Assembly (NCBI RefSeq): GCF_026914185.1
Contig: NC_070561.1
Location: 8,060,001-8,124,000 of the forward strand
Length of the DNA stretch: 64,000 nucleotides
Source of the DNA: Puccinia triticina
Lineage: Eukaryota; Basidiomycota; Pucciniomycetes; Pucciniales; Pucciniaceae
Direction: 5' to 3'
The position numbers were made by a program, and so were the translations under genes. The notes under the pieces are model-generated. The model saw only the letters and a program-made list of their open reading frames with translations, ran no database searches and was not told where the DNA came from. Below, piece after piece: positions 52,631 to 62,660 of the stretch (positions are counted from its first letter, which is position 1; every line of letters begins with the position of its first letter).

Positions 52631-55088
52631 AAAAAATCACTCCCCACTGAAAAAAAATGCAAACTGAGCGTGCTCAGCCAAAAAAATAAAAATGTGTCAG
52701 ACTGAGTAAAAAACAATGGGGCACATTTTTGGGGTGATTTGTTGGACAGGCCTGCACAAGGCCCGCATGGGACACTAACAGGCCCGTTGGGTCCATTGAA
52801 AAAGTAGTATTTGTTTGGAATTCCCATGCTCTGCTAAAATGTGAAATGGGTCAAACTGAATAAAAAACATGGGGGTACATTTTTGGGGAGATTTTTTGGA
52901 CGGGCCTGAATGAGGCCCACATGGCCCCCACAAAGCCCACTGGGCCCATTGAAAGAGTAGCCTTGGTCAAGAATGCCTTATATGCTCAGCTAACAAACAA
53001 AAATGTGTCAACCTGAGTAAAAAACATGGGGCCACACTTTTGGGGAGGGCTTATTGACAGACCTGCATCAGGCCCTTCAGGGCCCACCCAAAGCTGGTTT
53101 GGCCAACCCAGAAGTAGTCTTGGTTAAGAATGCCCATATGATGTTTCAGAACAGCACCAATTGACCACTAATAAACAGAAGATATTGAAGGGCTTCTGAC
53201 ATCTGTATGACATTTGTACACTCACAGAATGTATGTCCAGGCCCTTTCCTTTTGGGGCAGGCTTTAGGCACGCCAAAAAATTCCCAGATGCACGCCAAAA
53301 AAGGTGTGCACTCCTGACCACTCCAAGATTTTTGGAGTGCAGGATGTTTCACTCCAAAACCAGCCCCATTTGGAGTGCACAACCCTGCACTCCAGGTGGT
53401 ATGGAGTGAACACCCCGCCACGCCAAGACCAGCCCTCCTCCCCTCGATGGCCGTTCTGCGGCGGCTACACATGTCCCTCTCAATGACCGGGACGGACCGG
53501 TCACCGAGAGGACACACCCCTCTCGATGACCGGGACGGACCGGTCAGCAAGAGGACACACCCCTCTCAATGACCGGGACCAACCAGTCATCAAGAGGGCA
53601 AACACACCCTTCTCGATGACTGGGATGGACCGGTCATTGAGAGGACACACCCCTCTCGATGACCGGGACGGACCGGTCATCAAGAGGACACACCCCTCTC
53701 GATGACCGGGACGGACCGGTCATCGAGAGGACACACCCCTCTCGATGACCGGCACAGACCGGTCACCGAGAGGACACACCCCTCTCAATGACCGGGACCG
53801 ACCAGTCATCAAGAGGGCAAACGCACCCTTCTCGATGACCGGGACGGACCGGTCATTGAGAGGACACAACCCCTCTTGATGACCGGCACAGACCGGTCAT
53901 CGAGAGCTGTATCCCTTGATAATCGGTCCGGTCTGTCCCGGTCATCGAGAGGGGGTTTGTCCTCTTGATGACCGTTCTTTCCCGGTCATCGAGAGGGGTT
54001 TGTCCTCTCGATGGCCGGACTTTCCTGGTCATCAAGAGGGGTTGTGTCCTCTTGATGACCGGTCCGTCCCAGTCATCGAGAAGGGTGTGTTTGCCCTTTT
54101 GATGACTGGTCGGTCCCGGTCATCGAGAGGGGTGTGTCCTCTTGGTGACCGGTCTGTGCCGGTCATCAAGAGGGGTGTGTCCTCTCAATGACCGGTCCAT
54201 CCCGGTCATTGAGAAGGGTGTGTTTGCCCTCTTGATGACTGGTCGGTTTTGGTCATTGAGAGGGGTGTGTCCTCTCAATGACCGGTCTGTGCCGGTCATC
54301 AAGAGGGGTGTGTCCTCTCGGTGACCGGTCCGTCCCGGTCATCGAGAGGGGTGTGTCCTCTTGGTGACCGGTCCGTCCCGGTCATTGAGAGGGACATGTG
54401 TAGCCGCGGCAGACCGGCCATTGAGGGGAGGAGGGCTGGTCTTGGCGTGGCGGGGTGTTCACTCCATACCACCTGGAGTGCAGGGTTTTGCACTCCAAAT
54501 GGGGGCTGGTTTTGGAGTGAAACATCCTGCACTCCAAAGATCTTGGAGTGGTCAGGAGTGCACACCTTTTTTGGCGTGCATCTGGGAATTTTTTGGCGTG
54601 CCTAAAGCCTGCCCCTTCCTTTTCCTTTGAACCCTTTTGGCCCGTACGGTCCTGATGCAGGCCCGTCCAAAAAGCCTCCCCAACAATGTGCCCTCAGGGT
54701 TTTTACTCAGTCTGACACATTTTATTTCTTAGCTGAGCATATGCTTTCTTAACCAAGGCTACTCTTTCAATGGGCCCAGTGGGCTTTGTGGGGGCCATGT
54801 GGGCCTCATTCAGGCCCGTCCAAAAAATCTCCCCAAAAATGTACCCCATGTTTTTTATTCAGTTTGACCCATTTCACATTTTAGCAGAGCATCAGAATTC
54901 CAAACAAATACTTCTTTTTCAATGGGCCCAACGGGCCTGTTAGGGGCCCATGTGGGCCTTGTGCAGGCCCGTCCAACAAATCACCCCAAAAATGTGCCCC
55001 ATTGTTTTTTACTCAGTCTGACACATTTTTTTTTTTTGGCTGAGCACGCTCAGTTTGCATTTTTTTTCAGTACAGAGTGATTTTTTTT
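52631..55088. mobile_element. 2.5-kb palindromic element
   Basis: Left arm (about 52631-53905) and right arm (about 53925-55088) are inverted copies over almost their full length. From outside in they show TCACTC ends, T-rich tract, GCTCAGCC words, three GGGCCCATTGAAA-type blocks, a CACTCCA hairpin block and the 43-bp hairpin array. The outer element continues on both sides (AATCATTGA at left, GGGTCAGCC at right, which adjoin in the other terminus at 59728-59757), so this is an insertion into it. The insertion borders are inside A/T runs and are approximate. Confidence 0.85.
53465..54400. repeat. Hairpin array, 43-bp unit, inverted about its centre
   Basis: Units carry arm CTCTCGATGACCGG, a 4-8 base loop such as GACGGA, and arm CCGGTCATCGAGAG, joined by GACACACCC. 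Up to about 53905 the joint reads GACACACCC; after 53930 it reads GGGTGTGTC, so the whole array is mirrored. About 20 units in total. Confidence 0.92.
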
Positions 55089-55109
55089 GGGTCAGCCTAA
55101 ATGCACTCC

Positions 55110-55420
55110 AAAAAAATCCCAAAAGCACTCCAAAAGTGAGTGTATGGAGTGTGCACTCCAATGATTGTTGGAGTACAGACTAGAGTACTCCAAGTCAATT
55201 GGAGTGCAGAACCGGGGACTCAAGACTCTTTGGAGTGCAGCACAAAGAACTCCAGTGGCCAGGAAATGTAATGAGTGCCCATGAGTCTCACTCCATCAGA
55301 TTGGAGTGCATTCCCCCAGCACTACTCCATTCCTGATATTTCTCCTCCTCAAAAGGGGAGTGCAGTACTGTGCACTCCAGCCAGAGCTGGAGTGCCTACA
55401 ACTTCAACCAGGCTATGTAC
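55110..55420. repeat. CACTCCA/TGGAGTG hairpin block
   Basis: Alternating words such as GTGCACTCCAATG, TTGGAGTACAG, ACTCCAAGTCAATTGGAGTG and TTTGGAGTGCAG give consecutive short hairpins at 25-35 base spacing. Confidence 0.8.
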
Positions 55421-55439
55421 AAACACACCCCACTTGATC

Positions 55440-56585
55440 CTCCTGATATCCATGACCGGTACAGACCGGCATTGAGCGGATTAACATCTCTCCTCAATGA
55501 CCGGTCTGTACCGGACCACCGGTCATTGAGGGAAATCACACCTCTTGATGACCGGTCTGTGCCGGTCATTGAGGGGAGTAACATCTCCTCTTGATGACCG
55601 GTCTGTGCCGGTCACCGAGGGGACTCACACCTCCCGATGACCGGCACAGACCGGTCATCTAGGGGACTCACACCTCAATGATTGGTCACACCGGTCATTG
55701 AGGCTAATAACACCTCCCCTTGATGGGTCATCACCGGTCATCGAGAGGGCTCACACCTCTCGATGATTGGTCAGTCCGGTCATCGAGGGTAATAACACCT
55801 CTCAATGACCGGTGATGACCAGTCATTGAGGGGAATAACACCTCCTCTGGATGACCGGTGTGTACCAGTCATCGAGGGGAGGTGCTACTCTTGATGACCG
55901 GTTGGTCTGACCGGTCATCGAGAGGAGGTGCTACTCCCCCCGGTGACCAGCACAGACCGGTCATCAAGGGGACTCACACCTCTCGATGACCGGTGATGAC
56001 CGGCCATCAAGAGGACTCACACCTCCCAATGACCGGCACAGAGGGGTCATTGAGAGGACTCGCACCTCTCAATGACCGGTGATGACCGGTCATCGAGGTG
56101 AGACACATCTCTTGATGACCGGTCTGTGCCGGTCATCGAGGGGAGTAACATCTTCTCTCGATGACCGGTCTGACCGGTCATCGAGAAATGTGACTCACCT
56201 CAATGACCGGTGATGACCGGTCATCGAGAGGTGTGAGTCCCCTCAATGACCGGTCTGACCAATCATCGAGAGGTGTGAATCCTCTCGATGACCGGTGGTG
56301 ACCAGTCATTGAGAGGTGTGAGTCCTCTTGATGACCGGACTGTGCCGGTCATTGGGAGGTGTGACTGATGACCGGTCCGCGCCGGTCATTGAGAGGTGGG
56401 AGTCCCCTCGATGACCGGTAAAGACCGGTCATCAAGAGTAGCACCTCCCCTCAATGACCGGTACACACCGGTCATTGAGAGGTGTGACTGATGACCGGTC
56501 CGCGCCGGTCATCAAGAGGTATGAGTCCTCTGGATGACTGGTTGTGTGCCCCTTGATGACCGGTCTAGACCGGTCAGAGAGGTGT
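55440..56585. repeat. Hairpin array, GATGACCGGT type, irregular unit of about 40-46 bp
   Basis: More than 25 degenerate units have GATGACCGG and CCGGTCATCGAG arms around loops such as TCTGTG or TGAT, with joints ACTCACACCTC, GGAGTAACATCTC and others. It is the same arm family as 53465-54400 but more diverged, in the outer element rather than the palindrome. Confidence 0.88.
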
Positions 56586-56594
56586 GATTGCTGT

Positions 56595-56864
56595 GGGCAC
56601 TCCAAAAAAAAGGAGACTTGGAGTGCACCCCAATGCACTCCATTTGGCATTTGCCAGCTGGAGTGCAAAGCCAAAATCCTTCACTGAAAAGGTGGAGTGC
56701 TTGGGCTTACACTCCATTTTTTTTGGAGTGCATCTAGCTGCACTCCCCTATTTTGGTCAATTTTGGAGTACCCAGTTGTGTACTCCAATAAACATGGAGT
56801 GCCCATCTGGGGACTCCATGTTTTGGGAGTACAAAATCAAGGCACTCCAACTTTTTTGGAGTGC
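56595..56864. repeat. CACTCCA/TGGAGTG hairpin block
   Basis: The pattern of the block at 55110-55420 repeats: GGGCACTCC, TTGGAGTGCACC, CACTCCATTT, TGGAGTGCAAAG and so on. It ends at the TGGCC target duplication of the nested LTR element. Related words resume at 59695-59735 after the insertion. Confidence 0.8.
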
Positions 56865-56869
56865 TGGCC

Positions 56870-57208
56870 TGTAAGCTCTCAATGAGGAGAGCTTCACTGT
56901 GCAATGACAAGGGTGAGGGGACGAGGCTGAGGACAAGGCTGAGGCCTTGGGAGGACTTTTGGAACCAATGTTTCCTTTGATTGCGCAATCCTAGCTCAGG
57001 AGAGATGGAAGGAACATCTCTGTTAGACTATGTACAAGCTGAGAGGAAAGGGGAGAGAAGAGGAAACTGGGCGTACTCACCTAGCTCAGGAGAGATGGAA
57101 GGAACATCTCTGCTGAACTAGGAGAGGCGGGGGAATGGTTGGACTAAGTATGGGTCTGTTTGGGATCCTGTGATCCATCTTGTGACACCCCAAAGGCGGG
57201 GGGTTACA
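56870..57208 (-). repeat. 3' LTR of the nested element
   Basis: This 339-bp LTR matches 59336-59677 base for base over most of its length. The minus strand begins TGTAACCCCCCGCC. Confidence 0.93.
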
Positions 57209-57221
57209 TTTTCCCCCCCTA
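57209..57221 (-). other. Polypurine tract
   Basis: The minus strand reads AGGGGGGGAAAA directly before the 3' LTR, the expected place for the plus-strand primer of reverse transcription. Confidence 0.7.
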
Positions 57222-57437
57222 TAAAAAAAAGGGAAGATAACAATGTTTTGCATGGGGATGGGAGGAGGGGGGACGTTGGGTGGGCTGGAGGCTTGGATTG
57301 AATCCGGCGGTCGGGGCACAGGAAGATCTGAGGATGTGGGTGGGACAGACTGGGGAGGGTGTTGGTGATGATGCTGTTGGGGAAATTTGGTGCAGCTGGG
57401 GTGTTTGGAGCGGACAGCAAAGGGGCAGGGAAGAAAA

Positions 57438-58439
57438 TCAGGAAGTGGATGCAGGAGTGGGTGTTGCGGGTGAGGCTGAGTCAGTCATTTCATCTTTGAG
57501 GCTTCCTTGATACTGGGAATTGATTTTGATGTATGGTCCAGTACCATACTTGAGGTCCAGTTCAGCCTCAAACGCCTCCCATGCTTCGTCCAAGGCCCTG
57601 AGATATTCCTCATCCTCTGGGTTGGGGTCTGCTTGAGGAGGGCTTCCGGGCTCTGATGGTGAGGGTGCCAAGACTGGTTGCAAATTAGCAGAATCAGGTG
57701 GGAAGGACACTTGCGGAAAGCCAAGGCTTGGAGCGGAGGGCCCTGGAGGAGGAGGGACGGTAGGCGAGGGACTGGGCGAGTCTGCTGGTTTGACGGCAGG
57801 GGGTGGGACTAACTGCGGGGGGATAGGAGGCGGCTTTGGGTCAGGAGGGACGAGGAGGGCGAGGGGGAGGAGATCGGGAAGATGATTGGGCGACGGGGCG
57901 GGGGGGGGACAATCCTGGCTGGAGGACCGTTGTTGCTGGCGGTCTTGTGATGGTGGAGGCCTGGGATGCCGGACTTGAGCTAGATAGGGGTGTGGCCAAA
58001 GGTTGTCGGCCAATAGGCCATCGGGTTTGCAAACTCGGAGGCTTGGATGGAAGAGATTCTGAGAAACCGGCGGTGGAAGGAGTTGACGGAGATAAGGAAG
58101 GCGATGTGGTGGATGAGTCTGGGTCAGTGGGGTCAAGCGGGGCGGGGGGCGTTGGGCTGAATGAGGATGGGGGAGCTGGGAGACTTGAAGATCGAGGCCA
58201 GGCTGCACGTGGGTTGGAGGAGCTTGGTGGTGGTGGGGCGATGCAGGGAAACGGGCGATTTGGGGAGCTAGGTGTAGAGACCAAAGATGGCCGTTCGGGT
58301 AGGGCGGGTTGGGGTTTTGGAGACGTCGGGCTTGGATCAATGAGAAGTTCAATTCTCTGCTCAGAGGGACCCCATTGACCCTTCTGAGACAGAGTTGATT
58401 GGCTAGTTCGACGTCGAGGACATGGCTGTGACGAGTCAA
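57438..58439 (-). pseudogene. Proline-rich gag-like frame, C-terminal part
   Basis: A minus frame of 333 codons is very rich in P, S and L. Its last 60 residues are ordered: EDEEYLRALDEAWEAFEAEL, then DLKYGTGPYIKI, an acidic helical segment followed by a GTGPYI motif. The frame overlaps the next one (57841-59052) in another reading frame, so one frameshift, programmed or mutational, would be needed to join them. It is likely the Gag of this non-autonomous element. Confidence 0.45.
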
Positions 58440-59052
58440 GTCCAGAAAGCCGGCAGGTGGGCACAGTTGCGGATGCTGGAGGCGAGGTCAAGGCTAGTGT
58501 GGAGGGTGGGCGTGTCAAAGCTGGGCGGGGAGGCGAACCAGATCGCGGAGATGGCGTCAATGAGGATGTTGAGGGGGGTGGTACCCGGGACGGAGAAGGC
58601 CCTCCTGGAGAGGAAGAGCAGGGGGGTGGTGGGGGCGAGGCACTGCAGGAAAGGCCTGGGGGCCTTGCGGCCGGGGTCTTGGATGTGAGGGGTTCTGAGA
58701 AGTGGGTGGTGGAGGGCATTGAGGAGCGAGGCGAGGGTGGTGACGCGGCCGGTGGCTCCAGCCGGATGGGCGACCGCTTGGGAGTATCCAAGGTGGAGAC
58801 CGAGTACTGAGCCAAGAGTTTGAGCGAGTGCGCTGCTTGTTTGGAAATTAGGGGCTCAAGACCCCGATCAATTGAATATCGGAATGCTCCGCCCAGGGGA
58901 GCGGAGGGGAAAAGGGAGGCCCACCCAAGCGTTGTTTTAGATAACAGGAGGTGCACACTCTCCTCTAGGTGTCTGATCCGCGCCTCGTATCTTCCAGGGG
59001 CAAGGAATTGGTCAGCGGGTCGACCGGAGTGCAGGGCGGGCGGGACGGACAT
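57841..59052 (-). CDS. Proline-rich gag-like frame, N-terminal part
   Basis: A 403-codon minus frame starts MSVPPALHSGRPADQFLAPG. Residues about 24-45 (YEARIRHLEESVHLLLS) look like a short coiled coil. The segment to about residue 90 reads as a normal protein; the rest is low-complexity S/P/T. It begins some 280 bases inside the 5' LTR, as expected for Gag. I do not recognise a family, and the low-complexity part may be reading in the wrong frame beyond about 58440. Confidence 0.45.
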   Translation of the reverse strand: MSVPPALHSGRPADQFLAPGRYEARIRHLEESVHLLLSKTTLGWASLFPSAPLGGAFRYSIDRGLEPLISKQAAHSLKLLAQYSVSTLDTPKRSPIRLEPPAASPPSPRSSMPSTTHFSEPLTSKTPAARPPGLSCSASPPPPPCSSSPGGPSPSRVPPPSTSSLTPSPRSGSPPRPALTRPPSTLALTSPPASATVPTCRLSGLDSSQPCPRRRTSQSTLSQKGQWGPSEQRIELLIDPSPTSPKPQPALPERPSLVSTPSSPNRPFPCIAPPPPSSSNPRAAWPRSSSLPAPPSSFSPTPPAPLDPTDPDSSTTSPSLSPSTPSTAGFSESLPSKPPSLQTRWPIGRQPLATPLSSSSPASQASTITRPPATTVLQPGLSPPRPVAQSSSRSPPPRPPRPS

Positions 59053-59335
59053 GGCTGGCCAGTGGGGATGAGGTGGGTCGGCCAGGATGACCCAAAGGGG
59101 TGGATAACACGCAAGCGGTGGAGGACAAGGAGAACGGTCAGAGGGGCCTTTTGGCGGTTGCGAGGTTTGAGGATGAGGGCCTTATGGGCCACTTGCAAGG
59201 TTTGAGGACGAGGAGGCTTTGTGGGCCAGTTGCGAGGTTTGAGGGCGAGGGGCCTTATGGGCCAGTTGCGAGGTTCGAGGGCAGGCCGGGCTTCTTTAGG
59301 AAGGCGGCCACGAGGTTGGTTCAAGAAAAAAAAAG

Positions 59336-59677
59336 TGTAAGCTCTCAATGAGGAGAGCTTCACTGTGCAATGACAAGGGCGAGGGGACAAGGCTGAGGAC
59401 AAGGCTGAGGCCTTGGGAGGACTTCTGGAACCAATGTTTCCTTTGATTGCGCAATCCTAGCTCAGGAGAGATGGAAGGAACATCTCTGTTAGACTATGTA
59501 CAAGCTGAGAGGAAAGGGGAGAGAAGAGGAAACTGGGCGGACTCACCTAGCTCAGGAGAGATGGAAGGAACATCTCTGCTGAACTAGGAGAGGCGGGGGA
59601 ATGGTTGGACTAAGTATATTTGGTCTGTTTGAGATCCTGTGATCCATCTTGTGACACCCCGAAGGCGGGGGGTTACA
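59336..59677 (-). repeat. 5' LTR of the nested element
   Basis: 342 bp, near-identical to 56870-57208. The few differences include a TATTT addition near 59617 and single substitutions, so the insertion is young compared with its surroundings. Confidence 0.93.
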
Positions 59678-59814
59678 TGGCCCCCCAAAGCCAAAAATGT
59701 GGAGTGCACGAAGTAAAAGTTTGGAGTGCATTTAGGCTGACCCTTTTTTTTCAATGATTTTCCCAACCTCAAACTTTGAGTATTTTTTTTGGAAATTTCA
59801 TTATCCTTGAAGTG

Positions 59815-60999
59815 AAAGGGGGAAGTGGGTGCTTGTTGGCAAGAACAATATCAGAGATAAAAGTCACCTGTTTGGAGGGATGGCACGAGATGGAGTGTAT
59901 GCCTCACAGGAATAAACTGCTACACCACCGGGCCTGTTTCTGACATCCCAGACCGTTGCTGCAACAGTCTGGTTCAGCAGACATGTTCCCAACGGGCCTG
60001 CATTGTCTATGTCAAGCGACCCATCAAGCATGCAGAGGTCTGACCGCTGCAACAACGGATGGAAATAATCCGTTGTGCAGACAAGTTTTCAACACAAAGA
60101 CAACGTTTGGTGTCTTGATGAAGACTCTGACCCCAGGAATTGAACCCAGGACCATCCTGGGGACCTATATAGTTTGCAATTCCGGATCCGCTGGCTAACC
60201 AATTGTGCATGGTGCTTGCTGATTGCACCATGCCATGTGCCCCTCATGATCTGTGTTTCGCCTCTGGAGACCAGCAAACCACCATGCCTCGGTCCTGAGG
60301 TGTGGCCCTTTTTGCACGCTCAGATGCCCCGCCTGACCAATTGCAAACCGCGGTCCCACCAATAAACCAACGGTCTGGTGGGCCCAACGTACATCAGAAT
60401 GACATGAGTGCCATATTTTAACGGAAGCCGCTGCAGGTGGCCCCTCCAAAGGCAAACCGGTGGGAGAACATTGTCCCATTGGTGAATTGCGCCCGTGGTG
60501 TATGTATGTAAACTTGCTGTTATCTGAAACCATTTGAAAGAGGGTTTCAGACGGCATGGATGTCTGGGCTTCAGATTGCATTATGGTTGTGCCACAACCA
60601 GACACAATCCCATTGAGGGGCAGAGGACTGCACCAACCACAAAGAGCAGAGGGCAAGAGATGGCTGGTGCTGCTTGGTTGATTGGCCCTATCCAAGCCTG
60701 ACGGTGGGACATACACCGTGGCCTCAAGCTTATAGCAACACCACAACACCAGCTGAGGGTGTTCCTGGGTCTCTTGAGTCACACGGCGTCCCCAGGGCCC
60801 CTGGGCCCGAATGGCGCCATGGCCGCAAGGACCACCCAGGGGACTCTTCCAGGGGGGACCAATCCGTTGCGCCCAGATGACCAGGGCAACACTGAGCTGA
60901 GCGTCACAAGGACGCCCACACCGCGGCATGGTTTTTAGCGGCACAACTTGGCACCATTGGGACGTGGGGATCCACAATTCCCCAGACGGGTACCCTAAG
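59815..60999. other. Unassigned, with tRNA-like words
   Basis: The minus strand near 60120-60225 has CCTGGGTTCAATTCCTGGGG, a box B-like T arm, preceded by TTGGTTAGCCAGCGG-type sequence; and near 59935 a GGTGGTGTAGCAGTTTA box A-like phrase. These may be tRNA-derived SINE remnants. A long minus frame (60195-60977) has no recognisable protein and unusual composition (W, C, H rich); I do not call it a gene. Confidence 0.3.
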
Positions 61000-61906
61000 T
61001 GTCAGCCGGGCTACTATAATATGCTAGAGCCCGGCTAACTATTCTATCATATGTAAACTAAAAAGTAGCAATGCAAAAGCGCCGCTGAAGATAAGACAAA
61101 AATACATACCATTTTTGTCAATATTACTTATTAGTCGTGGTGCAGAGCCCCACACTTAAAGTGGAAAAGATATTCATTATTGAGTAATAATTGCGGCGCA
61201 GAGCGCCGCGCACAAAAGCAAAAAGAATATTCAATATACACCCCATAAACGCTAGACAGAGTTAAGGGGCAAGTGACAGAACTCCAGCCAAAGGAAACAG
61301 CTGGAGAATGAGCACTGAACTGGTTAAGACCCATTCTCAGGCCAAGAGAAAGGGTGGCCAGATAGTATCAAGTTCTAGTGAAATGAGGGAATTTCAATCA
61401 AACTTTTGATTGGAAATGGCCGGAGGAGCATAGTAATGAAGTAAACTACTGATCCTGCCCCAACCAAAGATGAACCATTGGTCAACAACATCATGAACTA
61501 AGCTCTTCCTTGAACCAAGGAAGAGCGCAATACCTTATAGCTAACAATTGACAGGCGTGACGTGATTAGTGGAACTCACAAACACTCCTGCCCAACAGTG
61601 ATTGTTCCCCCAGGCAAGAGACCAAGAGAAAGAGACAAAGAGCTGTGACCCTACCGGTCACAGCAAGAATATAAAAGGGGAGACCTTTGAGCGGGTAAAG
61701 GCCTCCCCAGATTCATACCAAACACTTTGCCGCCCTTGTCTACCTGACCGGTTTGCCAGTCTGCCAGTGCCTTGATTTTGGTTCCTTGAGTTGCTTGCTT
61801 GTCTTTACCACGGACTCTAATTCCGAGTAAGTCCGCTTTTTTCCTTTTTCTATTGGGATTATATCCCCAAAACACCTCCTGGGAACGTTTCTACGTTCAA
61901 AATACC
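61000..61906 (+). mobile_element. Possible LTR (single copy seen)
   Basis: The stretch starts TGTCAGCCGGGC, like the solo-LTR family ends, and has ATATAAAAGGGG near 61668 as a likely TATA box. A C/T-rich tail follows up to about 61900. No second copy, end or target duplication could be identified, so this is tentative. Confidence 0.3.
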
Positions 61907-62274
61907 ATTTCTTTTATCTAGATCTAAATGATCTACTTCATCCAAAAATTTCTAGATCACTCCTTACCAACCAGAAATCTAATGTTCCGGCACAACTGTG
62001 GTTCATTGAGATTATCCAGATGCTGGTCAAACCAAGACCAAGCAACTAAGTGGTCAAGGCTTGTTTCTGAATCCCTAACCTCACAGACTCTTTCCCATGA
62101 ACTGATGAGGTTAGGGATTCAGAAACAAGCCTTGACCACTTAGTTGCTTGATCTTGGTTTGACCAGCATCTCAATCATCTCAATAAACCAAAGTTGTGTT
62201 AGGTTTCTGGTTAGTAAGGAGTGATCTAGAATTTTTTTGATGAAGACCATCGTTTAGATCTAGATAAAAGAAAT
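61907..62274. mobile_element. Foldback element, about 170-bp arms, 22-bp loop
   Basis: Left arm 61907-62083 and right arm 62106-62274 are inverted copies with roughly 90 percent identity; the innermost 80 bases (from GATGCTGGTCAAACCAAGA to CCCTAACCTCA) match almost perfectly. The loop is 62084-62105. It has no coding content. A transcript would form a long double strand. Confidence 0.92.
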
Positions 62275-62660
62275 TGTGATCTGAATATGAATATGAGATG
62301 AATGTACTTTGAAGCAGCCATTTGGGCCCAGCTCAGCTGTGGCTTGCAAACAGAAAACAAGGCCACAAAGAGCTATCAGCCTCCGCCGCTGCAAAGCAGC
62401 TAATCAGGCTTGGCCCAGCTCAATTGTGGCCCACAAACCAGAACGGCATGATCCACAGTGAGGATACAAAGGGCTTTCACTGCGCAAGAAGCAGTGCCAT
62501 CCGCGCTTATGTCAGTGTAGCCAACTGCTCTCTTCCATGGCCTCTCAACCACAGGGATAAACCACCACATGAAGAGAAGCACATGGTCTTCATTGGTTCC
62601 CAACAACAACCCACGCAAACTTATTTTGGTAAGGTGTTGTTGGGAACCTCAGCATAGAGG
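62275..62660. other. Spacer, no gene recognised
   Basis: CAGCTCA(G/A)(C/T)TGTGGC phrases occur twice (about 62331 and 62409), a short direct duplication. Nothing else was recognised. Confidence 0.35.

Larger units (their letters stand above)
56870..59677 (-). mobile_element. Gag-only LTR retrotransposon, 5-bp TSD
   Basis: Two LTRs (56870-57208 and 59336-59677) start TGTAAGC and end GGTTACA, and differ at few positions. TGGCC flanks the element at 56865-56869 and 59678-59682. Just inside the left LTR the minus strand reads AGGGGGGGAAAA, a polypurine tract, so the sense strand is minus and the right LTR is 5'. The 2.1-kb interior encodes proline-rich frames only and has no protease, reverse transcriptase or integrase, so it depends on an autonomous partner. 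Confidence 0.93.
52565..59814. mobile_element. Large CACTA-like TIR element with nested insertions
   Basis: Ends read CACTTCAAGGATAAT and its complement ATTATCCTTGAAGTG, and the similarity continues inward for about 60 bases (AACTTTGAGGTTGGGAAAAT). AAA lies on both sides, a possible 3-bp duplication. After removing the palindromic element (52631-55088) and the LTR element (56870-59677), about 2 kb of original sequence remains, made of CACTCCA hairpins and a CTCTCGATGACCGG array. No transposase was found. Assignment to CACTA rests on the CACT end and the 3-bp flank. Confidence 0.75.

Noticed and set aside
53304..54630. Many short frames rich in DRS, RSSRGV and TGTDR
   Set aside because: All are translations of the 43-bp hairpin array and the mirrored arms of the palindrome; the same peptides appear on both strands because the array is self-complementary.
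57836..58378. Plus-strand glycine-rich frame in the LTR element
   Set aside because: It is antisense to the proline/serine-rich gag-like frame; the polypurine tract sets the sense strand as minus.
60195..60977. 260-codon minus frame
   Set aside because: Composition is odd, there is no recognisable motif, and the region contains tRNA-like phrases, so it looks like noncoding DNA that happens to lack stops.
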